Shown piece by piece: positions 36,236-48,136 of a stretch of DNA of 64,000 bases; within the stretch, counting starts at the first letter, position 1; each line of letters starts with the position of its first letter. A program made the position numbers and the translations under genes. Below the pieces are notes generated by a model. The model was not told the DNA's origin and made no database searches. It saw only the letters and a list, made by a program, of their open reading frames with translations. The stretch spans positions 1-64,000 of the forward strand of contig JAPFBL010000552.1 in NCBI GenBank assembly GCA_026182355.1, in the 5' to 3' direction. Source of the DNA: Hermatobates lingyangjiaoensis (taxonomy: Eukaryota; Arthropoda; Insecta; Hemiptera; Hermatobatidae).

Positions 36236-36666
36236 TCATTTTATTATAACAAATGAAAAAAATCTGTTTTTTTCAATAGGTTATACTAGTATAAAACAAA
36301 TTTATAATATTTAAGGGGTTTATGGGGTACATGCAAGGCTGTGGTCTGGCAAAACAATTTGTTTAAGATAAACTCTTCATTATAAGAAGAATGACTGGTC
36401 GGCTTTCGACCTGTCTGTCTTCACTAGAACTCTTGATTTGATCAAACCGGAACTGAATGGCCAATGGCTTCCTGGTCACTTTTACTTGGACCTCCTGTTA
36501 CATGGGAACACTGAGCAAGTCATCTTTGCTAATGGAACAGTCATCGGCTCATTGCTTACTTAGCACATCTAATTCATGTATAAAAGTCATAGTCAAAACA
36601 CATGACTCTATAATTCATCATTTCACCACAATAAAATTACTTTTCTTTTCATTATTTATATATATA

Positions 36667-37010
36667 TATATCAATGTTGAAACCACAAAATGAAATGGGA
36701 CGACGGTCTTTGTAAGCTTGTGGCTTGACGAAGATGGCTTGTAACGGTTAAATAATCTTAGTCTTTTCATTTCCCATTTGATTTTGAGGTTTGATCATTG
36801 ATTCTTATTTCACGTAGTTATACTCAAATATTGTTATATATATATATGATCAAACCACAATAAGAAATGGGAAAACAAGACTAAGATCTTTCATCAGTAA
36901 CAAGCGGTCTTCGTCAGAGTCAAAAACCCAACTGATCTTAGTCTTGTTTTCCCATTTCTTTTATTGGTTTGAACATTGATTGTTATTTCACGAGTTTATG
37001 TTAAATCTTT
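36667..37010. mobile_element. two family-A palindromes in tandem
   Basis: First at 36667-36815 (arms with GAAACCACAAAATGAAATGG and its reverse; core CTTGACGA, TTAAATAAT instead of GAAAGAT, so decayed). Second at 36848-37010 has a complete left arm (- strand CTGACGA, GACCG hairpin) while the right arm has lost the core. TA tract 36833-36847 separates them. Confidence 0.7.
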
Positions 37011-37189
37011 TTATGTATGTATCTATAAGTATAGTCACAGAAGGGGTTCTTGAGGATTTTGGTCATAAAAATTCAACTCCTGATTATTTGCCGAGGTTTG
37101 CCAAAAGTTGCTTGGTGTTGTGTGTTTTTGTTTGTTTTTTTGTTTTCTGTTGGTTGGTATTCCGTTTATGTAGTTTTCTTACTCTACTT

Positions 37190-37425
37190 ATATCGTTAGT
37201 AATTTTTTTTTTTAGCCTTGAAAATGCCAAATAACTTTTGGTGAAACGCGTCACCAAAATAGGTTTATGCCTTTTATTTAGATTTTGTAATCGTTTTATA
37301 CAATCATTTCATTTTTCTGGTAAAATATTGATTAACTCAACAAATATATTATTTTCACTAGTCATGACACACCACCAACGTTTCGGTCTTCTTTCACCAT
37401 TTTCAAGGAGAAATTTTGCAATATA
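37190..37425. repeat. divergent hammerhead-like boxes, opposed pair
   Basis: + strand near 37215-37250: CTTGAAAATGCCAAA, TTTTGGT, GAAACGCGTC. - strand near 37360-37400: CCTTGAAAATGGT, GACC, GAAACGTTGG. The layout (box, hairpin, GAAAC, short stem III) is kept, but CTTGAAAA does not fit CTGANGA. Probably PLE-terminal relics. Confidence 0.4.
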
Positions 37426-37699
37426 ATTGACTTGGTTAATTATAAGGCATTTTTGACAATATACAAAATTTCCTTTACTATATATAAAACTATTATAAAA
37501 ATCAATTTTAACTCTAAGTAATATTTATTTTATTTTTTCCTTAAAACCCAGCAAACTAATTAATTTTAGTTAAAAGAAAAAGAATCTTTTTATAGCACTG
37601 TCGCCTCTACAGTTTCTATAGCTACAGTGAGAAAAGAGAACATGAGGAAGGCAGATGGTGAATGAACTACCATTAGATATAAAAAGTTAATGAAAATAA

Positions 37700-38455
37700 A
37701 TAAGCCAGTGTGAATGTTTACTTAAAAATATTTACAATGTTTGATGTTAATATTGAACTTTGGAAATTGAAATTTGCTAAGGAGGTGTATCTTTGTTTAT
37801 TTTATGTTAATTTACACCTTCTTCGAAGTTCAAAACCCTTCTTTGGTCGGCAAGAAACGTTGATGAATCGAAATGTTGTTCCTTTTTGTGTTTATCGGAA
37901 TGTATAAAATAAATGCTGTTTATTACTAAATCTTTCGGAGAGGTATCACAATCGGTACCTGATGAATGGAAAACAGAAATAAGAAAATTTGAACAGGTAT
38001 CTATAGAAATAATAAAAAAATTAATTGTATATGCATTACGACAGTCTGCTCCTTTATATTTATATATATAAACAGCTTTTTCTTTCATATAAATATATAA
38101 GATCTTTCTTTTATTATCTTTTATTTTTATTGATTTTTTAGGTATCAGTCAGTCGACACTTCACATCTCAACTCCTGTGTTTCTCCTTCTTTTTCCTTTC
38201 CTCCCTTGAAGACGGCAAGACAGTCGAAATGATCGAGAATCGTGAGTGTTTGTCTCTTTTTTGTATTGTAGTTATAACTTTAATTATATATATATATATA
38301 TAAAAGTGAGAAAAGAAATGCAATCCAGAAAGGCTGATTACTCTTACAATAAAATATTACACTTAGAAAGAAATGACTGTTATGACGTTTTGTCGAAATA
38401 TTGTAAAGTGAGTCCTTTGTTATCTTTCTTTTTTTGTATCAGATTTTATTTTTAG
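37700..38455 (+). repeat. dispersed repeat R3 with hammerhead family E, copy 1
   Basis: Direct repeat of about 44890-45590 (shared CAAAACCCTTCTTTGGTCG, GGTATCACAATCGGTACCTG, AATGCAATCCAGAAAGGCTG). Contains the family-E core at 38207-38243: CTTGAAGA, C, GAC..GTC, GAAATGATC, GAGAATC. Ends in (TA)n at 38457. Confidence 0.8.
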
Positions 38456-38486
<31 letters not shown>

Positions 38487-38519
38487 GGTATGTTCTCTAA
38501 TATATATATATATATAGAT

Positions 38520-39730
38520 ATGTTATCTAATCGCGATTCGGTCAATTTTCTGGGATAAAAAATCAAACTCTCGTTGCCAACGTATCGGTTTTATTTTAGA
38601 TATTTCAGTTTTAAAAAAAAATTAGATGACAATTTCTTAGTGATTTTGTTTAACCAAATGGCTACTTCGATTATAGATTAGCGTCCTTTCTTTAAACTAA
38701 TTATATTAAAATCAATAATACATAACTATATATACAATGTGACAAATTAATTGAAAATACAGAATAATGTGTTCGTTTTTTATCAAAATGTCAAACAAAT
38801 ATCCTGCCAGATATAAATTATTGAAATAACTAGAATTTAATTTTAATTTATTAAAGTTTTATAGAATATATTACTTTCTAATATTATGTGTAACTCTTAC
38901 AGTTTGAATTCAATAATAGTTATCATTGTTTTTATGATTATAGTTGTTTCATATTTAATATAATTCACTATTTCAATTCAGTTATTACTATTAATTTCGT
39001 TATACAATGTAATGATGTATCATTTAACGTTCATTTTACTAATTACTGGCATATTCTTTTAATTAATAAATAATAATCATTCTTTTTAATCATATACTGG
39101 AAAATTACGTTAACAAAAACTGATATAGAAAAAATATGACAACATAATACAGGACTAAAACCAGGGCTACAATAACCTTGTCTATAAAACAAGTTCAGCA
39201 TTTTACAACTTCCAATATTAATTTAATATCCATATCTTTTACCTGTATTATAATTGTTTACCAATTGAAATCATTATGAAGGAATGAAAAGAGTTGGGTA
39301 ACTGTAAACTTACTTTTGGTTCATTCTTTGTTATCATATAGTTGTTAAATTCATTGAAAATGATTCATATTTTGAAACTATAGTTTCTATATATAGTCAT
39401 ATTTATAATTTTGACATTATGAATTGTTTATTATTAAAAATTATATCAACACTAAATGATAGGTTGAGCACTTTAAATGTTCATTACTTGTTGGATCTGT
39501 TATAATGTCATATTTCTTCCTATTGGTAGATTAATTAAGTTATTTACTAATCTCATACTAATTCCTTTTGCTAAAAACCTCAATAGTTCAATTCAGCATT
39601 GATATTATATTGTATTTAAGTTGAACTAATTTTACTCTGTTCTTTTCTAAATTCCAATATAAATTCAATATCCGTTTGAATTTAATATTAATTTAATATT
39701 TGTATTATATTGTTCAATGTAGAAAATAAT
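38520..39730. other. gene-free AT-rich stretch
   Basis: Short AT-rich words repeat (AATTTAATAT), but I see no gene, transposon end or palindrome. Confidence 0.5.
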
Positions 39731-39733
39731 ATG

Positions 39734-39734
<1 letters not shown>

Positions 39735-39778
<44 letters not shown>
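39735..39778. repeat. (TA)n microsatellite (representative)
   Basis: Long TA runs bound almost every hammerhead or PLE piece. Others lie near 6690, 7890, 8554, 11439, 38457, 40170-40228, 42306, 43428, 44521, 44680, 54210, 54923, 55260, 58261, 59600, 59710, 60010, 60150, 60514 and 60606. ORFs reading IYIYIY come from these and are not genes. Confidence 0.95.
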
Positions 39779-39779
<1 letters not shown>

Positions 39780-40168
39780 CGAGTTCGAGATTAACAAAGA
39801 GCAACACACAAAGTAGGGAAACACACTTACAGACTCAAATTTTCGGGTAATCCGTCTTCAGGAGAAAAGAGAATGGGAGACCAAGCACGTTGTAGGCGCA
39901 ACGGCAAGTAACCAAACGGCAAGTAACGTGCTTGGTCTCCCATTCTCTTTTCTCCTGAAGACGGATTACCCGAAAATTTGAGTCTGTAAGTGTGTTGGTT
40001 ACTTGCCGTTGCGCCTACAACGTGCTTGGTCTCCCATTCTCTTTTCTCCTGAAGACGGATTACCCGAAAATTTGAGTCTGTAAGTGTGTTTCCCTACTTT
40101 GTGTGTTGCTCTTTGTTAATCTCGAACTCGTATTGTGTCCAGTTTGGATCGTATTTCGTTTTATCAGT
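39780..40168. mobile_element. family-C hammerhead element: one inverted plus two tandem copies
   Basis: Left arm, - strand, 39780-39905. On the + strand two complete cores follow at 39952-39983 and 40046-40077, exactly 94 bp apart in direct repeat, each CTC-CTGAAGA, C, GG..CC, GAAAATTTGAG. The right end carries GTCCAGTTTGGATCGTATTT at 40137-40156, then (TA)n. Near-identical units suggest a dimeric template. Confidence 0.85.
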
Positions 40169-40170
40169 GA

Positions 40171-40232
<62 letters not shown>

Positions 40233-40496
40233 TAGAATTTAAAAAAAGAACACATAGAAAGGAAACCACTGAACTCACTACTATATTTCGATGTCTTAAT
40301 ATATAAGTCCTAATATATATATAGTATAATATAGTATAATATATAGTATATACATAGTATATAGTATATAGTATAATATATAATATGTAGTATATATTAT
40401 AATGTAGAGGGCTTCAAGTATATGTAGTCTGACGTCGTCTTGTAATCTTTGCAACATAGTTGTCCCCTCAGTCAGGTTCTCTCTTGTTAATTTCTG

Positions 40497-41315
40497 TTAA
40501 TGAACCTCTTTAGCATGGCTCTTCGGTGCTCCTCCAGCAAGATGAAGAGTCAAATGCCGCGAAAGCTTCGTCGTAGTCAGCCCTATAGCACAGTCCCCTG
40601 TGGTACATTTGTATTCATATATGTGGTGGCTACGCTGCAGCTCGGCGTTTCTTGTTTAGGTCTATTATATATTAGTAGGTTCTTTGTAGTCTGGTTTTTG
40701 TAGAAAATAGTGAGTTTCAATTGATCATCTGGGTTTACGGTTTGTACATTATTAACTATTAATTTTTGGAGGGTACTCCAAATCTCGTCTTGTTGGTACT
40801 GGGAGTTCATGTATCCTCGGTAGTAAAGACGTAGGTACTCTCCCTTGGGATGAGTAGGTGGGTTAGTAGTGTACCACTTATCCGGGTACATTTTAATAGC
40901 TCTCGTAACCTCTTGGTTGGAGAAGCCATTGTTCACTAACACCTGAACGGACTTATCAAGCTCTTGGTGGAGGAGGTTCCAATTACTGCAGTGGGTAAAG
41001 GCTCTTCGGATGTAGGCATTAATGGTAGACTTCTTATACCTAGTCGGGCATTCACTAATTCCGTCAAGACACAGGCCAATGTTATTAGGTTTTCTGTATA
41101 CTTCGGTCGTAAAATTGCTGGTTTGTGTGGTGTACCAAGACATCTAGGAAAGGTAGCTGTCCATTCGTGCTGTTTTCTATAGTAAAATTCAGGCCGGATA
41201 TATGTTGAAGGTGCGAACGGAGCTCCAATAATTCCTCGGGACTTTCTGTGAGAACGAAGATGTCATCTATGTATCTAGCTAGATATCTATCTATGCATAC
41301 AGTGCAGTACAGCAC
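40497..41315 (-). pseudogene. Penelope-like element, 3' half of RT plus endonuclease (broken)
   Basis: Reading down the - strand: ARYIDDIFVLTESPEEL holds the YxDD metal-binding motif of reverse transcriptase. GQLPFLDVLV follows (motif E region), then, in another frame, TEVYRKPNNIGLCL and a thumb-like segment to SVATTY. After one more frameshift near 40625 comes YEYKCTTGDCA and IGLTTTKLSRHLTLHLAGGA, the Cys-rich and GIY-YIG-type endonuclease blocks of PLEs, ending at a stop near 40497. The 5' half of RT is absent. Two frameshifts make it a dead copy. (TA)-rich DNA bounds it at 40310-40400. Confidence 0.85.
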
Positions 41316-41574
41316 GTGAGAAAAAAAACATACGCTCAGAGTAAATTGGATTTTTATGATTTTTGACTAAGGGAAAGAAAAGTGAGTTTTTAAAAAACTC
41401 TAGTATGCCATAAAATATCCAGTATAATAATTTGATAAAAGACTAAAAATGTAGAACATTATTCAGAATAAAAAAAAATCTTTTAATAATAATAAATGAA
41501 ATTAACCTACATCTTAAATTAAAGATTACCTTAAAACGACATTTTTTCTTACATGTTTTTGACTACATTAATAT

Positions 41575-42297
41575 TTAGTGTATGCCACTCCAGATTTTTT
41601 TGGTTTGGTATAAACTGGAATTAAGAGATAAGGATAACATTAAAGGCTTCTTCTTGTCTATAGTGCTGCCATCTGTTTGTAAATATTGTAACTAACTCAG
41701 CTGCAGCAAGAAGCAAATATTATAAAGCAATATAGATAGATGAGATAGGACACTGCTAACACAGATATAGCAGGAAGTACTGGGAGGGAAGAAGCAATCC
41801 AGTGTTTACACTTCCTGGCGTGGGTCTTTTTTTCAAATTTAAATTCAACGCTTTATTATAAACGTTTCATTATAAGAAGAACGACTGGTTGGCTTTCGAC
41901 CTGTCTGTCTTCACTAGAACTCTTGATAAATATCAAATCGGAACCGAATGGCCAATGGCTTCCTGGTCACTTTTACTTGGACCTCCTGTTACATGGCTGG
42001 GAACACTGAGCAAGTCATCTTTGCTAATGGAACAGTCATCAGCTCATTGCTTACTTAGCACATCTTATGCATATATAAAAGTCACAGTCAAAACACGTGA
42101 CTCTATAATTAATCAATGTTCAAACCACAAAATGAAATGGGAAAAAATGACTAAGATCTTTCAACCATAACAAGCGGTCTTCGTCAACTTGTGACTTGAC
42201 GATGATCGCTTGTTATGGTTGAAAGTTCTTAGTCTTCGTTTCCCATTTCATTTTGTGGTATGATCATTGTTTGTTATTTCACGTATTTATACTCGAA

Positions 42298-42358
<61 letters not shown>

Positions 42359-42694
42359 GTACAAAGGCAGCAGGTCTTCCCTTAAGCATATGTTATTAAA
42401 ATAAGCAGGAGCTTCTGCATTTACCAGTTTCTTGTTGACACTCTCTAGTTTTCGTATCACTTTGCGGTGAGACTCTGGTAGCTTCCAAAGAAGGTTAGCA
42501 AAAGACATTAACACACACAATAAACATAAGTCAAACACGAAAAACTAAATTTTAATCACTGTTTTAATCACTAAATTAACAAACTAAATAAAATACGTAC
42601 AAGCTTTCGGCTCTCATTCGCCATCCTCATTATCGTCATCCTGAGTGATTATCGTCACCCAAGAAGTTGATATTAATTTTACTTACAGTAAACT
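41575..42694 (+). repeat. 1.1-kb tandem unit 1
   Basis: First of three head-to-tail units (spacing 1120 then 1096 bp). Each unit runs: inverted-repeat-family DNA; TTCGACCTGTCTGTCTTCAC block (a - strand hammerhead-like relic with G for the first core C); a family-A-like palindrome (42112-42282); (TA)n; a - strand PLE N-terminal ORF; and a - strand hammerhead-like relic near 42600. Unit 1 is the most diverged at its left end. Confidence 0.9.
42305..42640 (-). pseudogene. PLE pseudo-LTR: hammerhead relic plus N-terminal ORF
   Basis: The - strand reads, from 42640: TGAGGA, T, GGC..GCC, GAAAGCTTGTACG (core C changed to A), ~60 nt leader, then an ORF with LPESHRKVIRKLESVNKKL, VNAEAPAYFNNICL, REDLLPLYTN, which then enters (TA)n and reads IYIYIY. 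This is the order expected for a PLE terminus that includes the start of the ORF. Repeated at 43425-43736. Confidence 0.7.
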
Positions 42695-43417
42695 TTAGTG
42701 TAGGCCATTCCAGATTTTTTGGGTTTGGCATCAACTGGAATTAAGAGATAAGGATAACATTAAAGGCTTCTTCTTGTGTATAGTGGTGCCATCTGTTTGT
42801 AAACATTGTAACTAACTCAGCTGCAGCAAGAAGCAAATATTATAAAGTAATATAGATAGATGAGATAGCACACTGCTAACACAGATATAGCAGGGAGTAC
42901 TGGGAGGGAAGAAGCAATCCAGTGTTTACACTTCCTGGCGTGGGTCTTTTTTTCAAATTTAAATTCAACGCTTTATTATAAACGTTTCATTATAAGAAGA
43001 ACGACTGGTTGGCTTTCGACCTGTCTGTCTTCACTAGAACTCTTGATAAATATCAAATCGGAACCGAATGGCCAATGGCTTCCTGGTCACTTATACTTGG
43101 ACCTCCTGTTACATGGCTGGGAACACTGAGCAAGTCATCTTTGCTAATGGAACAGTCATCAGCTCATTGCTTACTTAGCACATCTTATGCATATATAAAA
43201 GTCACAGTCAAAACACGTGACTCTATAATTAATCAATGTTCAAACCACAAAATGAAATGGGAAAAAATGACTAAGATCTTTCAACCATAACAAACGGTCT
43301 TCGTCAACTTGTGACTTGACGATGATCGCTTGTTATGGTTGAAAGTTCTTAGTCTTCGTTTCCCATTTCATTTTGTGGTATGATCATTGTTTGTTATTTC
43401 ACGTATTTATACTCAAA

Positions 43418-43450
<33 letters not shown>

Positions 43451-43790
43451 TTGTGTACAAAGGCAGCAGGTCTTCCCTTAAGCATATGTTATTAAAATAA
43501 GCAGGAGCTTCTGCATTTACCAGTTTCTTGTTGACACTCTCTAGTTTTCGTATCACTTTGCGGTGAGACTCTGGTAGCTTCCAAAGAAGGTTAGCAAAAG
43601 ACATTAACACACACAATAAACATAAGTCAAACACGAAAAACTAAATTTTAATCACTGTTTTAATCACTAAATTAACAAACTAAATAAAATACGTACAAGC
43701 TTTCGGCTCTCATTCGCCATCCTCATTATCGTCATCCTGAGTGATTATCGTCACCCAAGAAGTTGATATTAATTTTACTTACAGTAAACT
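42695..43790 (+). repeat. 1.1-kb tandem unit 2
   Basis: Nearly identical to unit 3, with a shorter (TA)n (43428-43450). Unit 1 against unit 2 differs by 24 bp in length, about the difference in TA tract length. Confidence 0.92.
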
Positions 43791-44513
43791 TTAGTGTAGG
43801 CCATTCCAGATTTTTTGGGTTTGGCATCAACTGGAATTAAGAGATAAGGATAACATTAAAGGCTTCTTCTTGTGTATAGTGGTGCCATCTGTTTGTAAAC
43901 ATTGTAACTAACTCAGCTGCAGCAAGAAGCAAATATTATAAAGTAATATAGATAGATGAGATAGCACACTGCTAACACAGATATAGCAGGGAGTACTGGG
44001 AGGGAAGAAGCAATCCAGTGTTTACACTTCCTGGCGTGGGTCTTTTTTTCAAATTTAAATTCAACGCTTTATTATAAACGTTTCATTATAAGAAGAACGA
44101 CTGGTTGGCTTTCGACCTGTCTGTCTTCACTAGAACTCTTGATAAATATCAAATCGGAACCGAATGGCCAATGGCTTCCTGGTCACTTTTACTTGGACCT
44201 CCTGTTACATGGCTGGGAACACTGAGCAAGTCATCTTTGCTAATGGAACAGTCATCAGCTCATTGCTTACTTAGCACATCTTATGCATATATAAAAGTCA
44301 CAGTCAAAACACGTGACTCTATAATTAATCAATGTTCAAACCACAAAATGAAATGGGAAAAAATGACTAAGATCTTTCAACCATAACAAGCGGTCTTCGT
44401 CAACTTGTGACTTGACGATGATCGCTTGTTATGGTTGAAAGTTCTTAGTCTTCGTTTCCCATTTCATTTTGTGGTATGATCATTGTTTGTTATTTCACGT
44501 ATTTATACTCAAA

Positions 44514-44576
<63 letters not shown>

Positions 44577-44645
44577 GTACAAAGGCAGCAGGTCTTCCCT
44601 TAAGCATATGTTATTAAAATAAGCAGGAGCTTCTGCATTTACTGG
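43791..44645 (+). repeat. 1.1-kb tandem unit 3 (truncated)
   Basis: Complete through the TA tract (44521-44571), then cut inside the PLE N-terminal ORF. There the sequence folds back: GCAGAAGCTCCTGCTTATTT appears again inverted around 44640-44675 and meets another TA tract. Confidence 0.9.
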
Positions 44646-44671
44646 TCAATGCAGAAGCTCCTGCTTATTTT

Positions 44672-44711
<40 letters not shown>

Positions 44712-44712
44712 T

Positions 44713-44787
44713 GAATCACAAACACAGAACTAAGGAACAAACACTTAGACAGTAAGAGTGTTCCTTAGTTCTGTGTTTGTGATTTAT
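44713..44787. repeat. short palindrome between TA tracts
   Basis: ATCACAAACACAGAACTAAG and its inverted copy flank a ~12-nt centre. Both sides are (TA)n. No ribozyme core remains. Confidence 0.75.
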
Positions 44788-44889
44788 CGAGAAACGTATA
44801 TATATATATATATATATTTACATGAGGGGTCTGGTTCTAATATGTTAACGTAAAATATTATTAATAGTAATTTGAATATTAATTAGTAA

Positions 44890-45590
44890 AGTAAAAAGAT
44901 TTATAATGTTAATATTGAAATTTGGAAAGGAGGTGTATTTTGTTTATTTTATGTTAATTTACACCCTCTTCGAAGTTCAAAACCCTTCTTTGGTCGACGA
45001 GAAACGTTGATGGATCGAAACGTTATTTCTTTTTCTGTTTATCGGAATGTATAAAATAAATGCAGTTTATTAGTTTATTGGGAGAGGTATCACAATCGGT
45101 ACCTGATGAATGGAAAACATAAATTTGAACAGGTATCTATAGAAATAATAAAAAAATTAATTGTATATGCATTACGACAGTCTGCTCCTTTATATTTATA
45201 TATATAACAGCTTTTTCTTTCATATAAATATATAAGATCTTTCTTTTATTATCTTTTATTTTTATTGATTTTTTAGGTATGAGTCAGTGGACACTTCACA
45301 TCTCCACTCCTGTGTTTCTTCTTCTTTTTCTTTTCCTCCCTTGAAGACGGCAAGACAGTCGAAATGATCGAGAATCGTGAGTGTTTGTCTCTTTTGTATT
45401 TAGTTATAAGTTTAATTATATATATATGTATATATATATAAGTGATAAACGAAATGCAATCCAGAAAGGCTGATTACTCTTACAATAAAATATTACACTT
45501 AGAAATAAATGACTGTTATGACGTTTTGTCGAAATATTGTAAAGTGAGTCCTTTGTTACATTTCTTTTTTTGTGTCAGATTTTATTTCGG
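44890..45590 (+). repeat. dispersed repeat R3, copy 2
   Basis: Direct copy of 37700-38455. The family-E core near 45340-45378 keeps CTTGAAGA, GAC..GTC, GAAATGATC, GAGAATC. Followed at 45590-45790 by inverted PLE N-terminal relics. Confidence 0.8.
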
Positions 45591-45801
45591 AGCATTGCGC
45601 TATTGAAACATATTTCATTGGATAATTGATTATATTTTGCTGAAGTTATCTTCTTAATAAGTTTTTCAAGGTTTCTAAATAATTTCTTTTCTTCAAATAA
45701 TTTTTTTTAACGTTTAAACTTCTTCAACGTTTATATGAAGAAAATGACTTCACTGAAATATGGTTAATTATTTAACGTTATTTATATATACTTATTCGTC
45801 T

Positions 45802-45995
45802 GAAATACGATCCAAAATGGACAAATATAGTTCACTGTAGAAAAAGAAACATAGAGAAGAACACTGTATCAGAACCAGTGGGCTTGGTTTCCCTCTCTTA
45901 TCTCTCCTGAAAACGGTTCCAACCGAAAATTAGAGACTGTAATTGTGTGCTTTTAATTTTTCCATGTTTCTTTTTCTAAATTGAGCTATTTATAT
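45802..45995 (+). mobile_element. family-B hammerhead-like element, collapsed palindrome
   Basis: The left end has the inverted terminal block GAAATACGATCCAAAATGGA. The right arm has TCTC-CTGAAAA, a GGTTCCAACC hairpin, GAAAATTAGAGA. The core reads CTGAAAA, so the essential G is lost. Confidence 0.65.
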
Positions 45996-45999
45996 ATAG

Positions 46000-47084
46000 T
46001 TTAATATAGAAAAAGGAAGAAAGAAAGAGAGCGAGAGTGAGAGAGAGTGAGAGAGCAGTAGTTTATAGTAAACACATGAACTCGAAAAGGTGGCCTAAAA
46101 CGCAATAAGATTTATAAAACGAGTCTAGGACATTTCATAGAAAATAACTAATTAAGTTTATTCTAATAAATTGATTTGGTTTAATCAGGAACAGATTAAT
46201 TTTATATCTGATGTAATTAATTGTTCTACTTATATAGGTAGCGAGAATTTTGTTTTAATTTTTCTTTTGTTTTAATACAATTATTTCTAAAGTAATACTT
46301 TAGTCACTGTATTTCTAAATATTTATTTGTTAATATATTAATGTTTTGGCATAAACTGGAATTAAGAGATAAGGATAACATTAAAGGCGGCTTCTTACAT
46401 GTCTGTAGTGCTGCTATCTTTTGGTAAATATTATAACTAACTTAGCTTCAGCAGTTAAGCAAATATTAAGAAGTAATATCCATAGATAACCATAAATAAT
46501 ATACTTTTTGGAGTTTTTGCTAGTATTAAGATATTCTCAGTATGCTCAAGAGGATGCTAAAAGCATAGTAATTCCATAAATACAGTAATTCCTTCAATAT
46601 AGTAATTCCATAAATACAGGAATTCCTTAAATATAGTAATTCTTTTAGGGTCTCAAAACATATAATTCCGTCAAAATCTCGAGATCGAATTTTTTAACGA
46701 TCACTACACTTTACTTACAGAAAAGTCAAAAAATATTTTGATTGAAGTAATATTTTATTTATCTATCAACAATTGTAATTAGAATTTAATTGGTGAAATT
46801 CTGTTATACACCTAATCAATGTAAAGTTGTAAAAGGTATATAGTATCTTGGGGGAATGGCATTATGGGAAATGGCGAGAGGGGTGAATGGGCCAAGGGAA
46901 TCTGAGATCAGTTGTCTTAGGGCAATTGGTATGAGTGGAGGTGGGAAGGAAAAAGAGGACCATCGCAACCTGACAGTTGGCGTAAAAAAAAAAATTAGTA
47001 GTGAGGTAAATGAGCCGTGAGTTTATAACGGGGGTTTAACTGTCGTGTTGTTGTTTATCGCCCCCTGGTATAATTGCGTGAATC
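46000..47084. other. gene-free stretch
   Basis: Holds a GA-rich simple repeat (46018-46056), a piece of the 41.6-kb repeat family (46340-46480), and one diverged unit of the 101-bp minisatellite (46650-46740). No gene seen. Confidence 0.5.
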
Positions 47085-48136
47085 TCCAAATTGCAGATTA
47101 AATTTGAAAAGCTAAGTTAAAGGAATAAAACTCAATGTTCTGCTATAAGAGATGATGTCGAAGAATGAAGTCTTTAATGTTGCTTTATAAAAGTATTAAT
47201 AATGCTGTGATAAAACTAATGACACCTCAGCATCGGTTGTGTGATACACAAAACTAAATGTATAGCAATAACTGCATCAATTACTTACTATCTGTACTAC
47301 CTTCAGGATTGAAAGACTTTGTGTGTTTATGTTTCTGTCAAAAATGGTAAATTTTCTGTTTATATTTCAAAATAGAAAGGTCTCTATGGGAGATAAAATA
47401 TTAATACTATGACGTATATGTTAGATACAATGGCCTTCATAAATTATTTTACAAGGGGACTCGAGGAGAGCACAAATGGTTACCTGGATTGAACGTTTTG
47501 AGATAGCAATAAAAGGACTCTAGTCTGAGTGATAAATTAATAATGAAGACAGTATAAATAATTTGAATTTCTTTTCAGGCCTTGGAACACGTGGGAATGA
47601 GTTAGTAAACAATTTGGAATGTTTGGAACCATATAAATATCCTCCATTGGTAAGCATTTTTTGCCCTGCACACCTAGTCTTTCAGAGGAGTGGAACTGAC
47701 AAATAAATCAAGAGAAAGTCGTTAAAAGTTGTCAGGAAGAGCCGAGTCCAAGTTAGTTTGAAAGGCTCATTCCAATTCTTTTACATTTGTAAAGAACACT
47801 AGATCTTCACAGGGAAATTTAAAAAATTGTATCATCTATTAGAAGTTTGACTGCTTAACTAGTATGAATGAAAGCCATATTCAACATTATAAAAAGAATG
47901 CAGACTCTCTGTCCAGAAGAGATAGAAACTTTTGATTAGATTACATCTGTATATGAGCCAATCACCTTTAAATGGATAAAGATTTTGATCAAATCATACC
48001 TAAACCTATCGAAGTGAGGAATACTTCTGTAAGTACAATTATGAAGGTTATTAAAGAACCTAAATCTGAAGTTGAATTTAGTTATGACAATGGGTTGTAA
48101 AATAGGACAAGTTTGGAAGTGGAGTGTACAAGTCCG
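47085..48136 (+). repeat. dispersed repeat R2, copy 2
   Basis: Partner of 24115-25165. After GTACAAGTCCGAT this copy continues into CAGATTTAGGCCCTGAG, sequence not present after copy 1. Confidence 0.9.

Noticed and set aside
40060..40278. Many ORFs containing IYIYIY, such as this one
   Set aside because: They are translations of (TA)n tracts; they are kept only where the other part matches a PLE domain.
36457..44386. Repeated 78-93-codon ORFs (ATGGCTTTCGACCTGTC type frames) as a gene family
   Set aside because: The ORF is conserved only because the units are recent tandem copies; it overlaps a hammerhead-family palindrome and has no domain.
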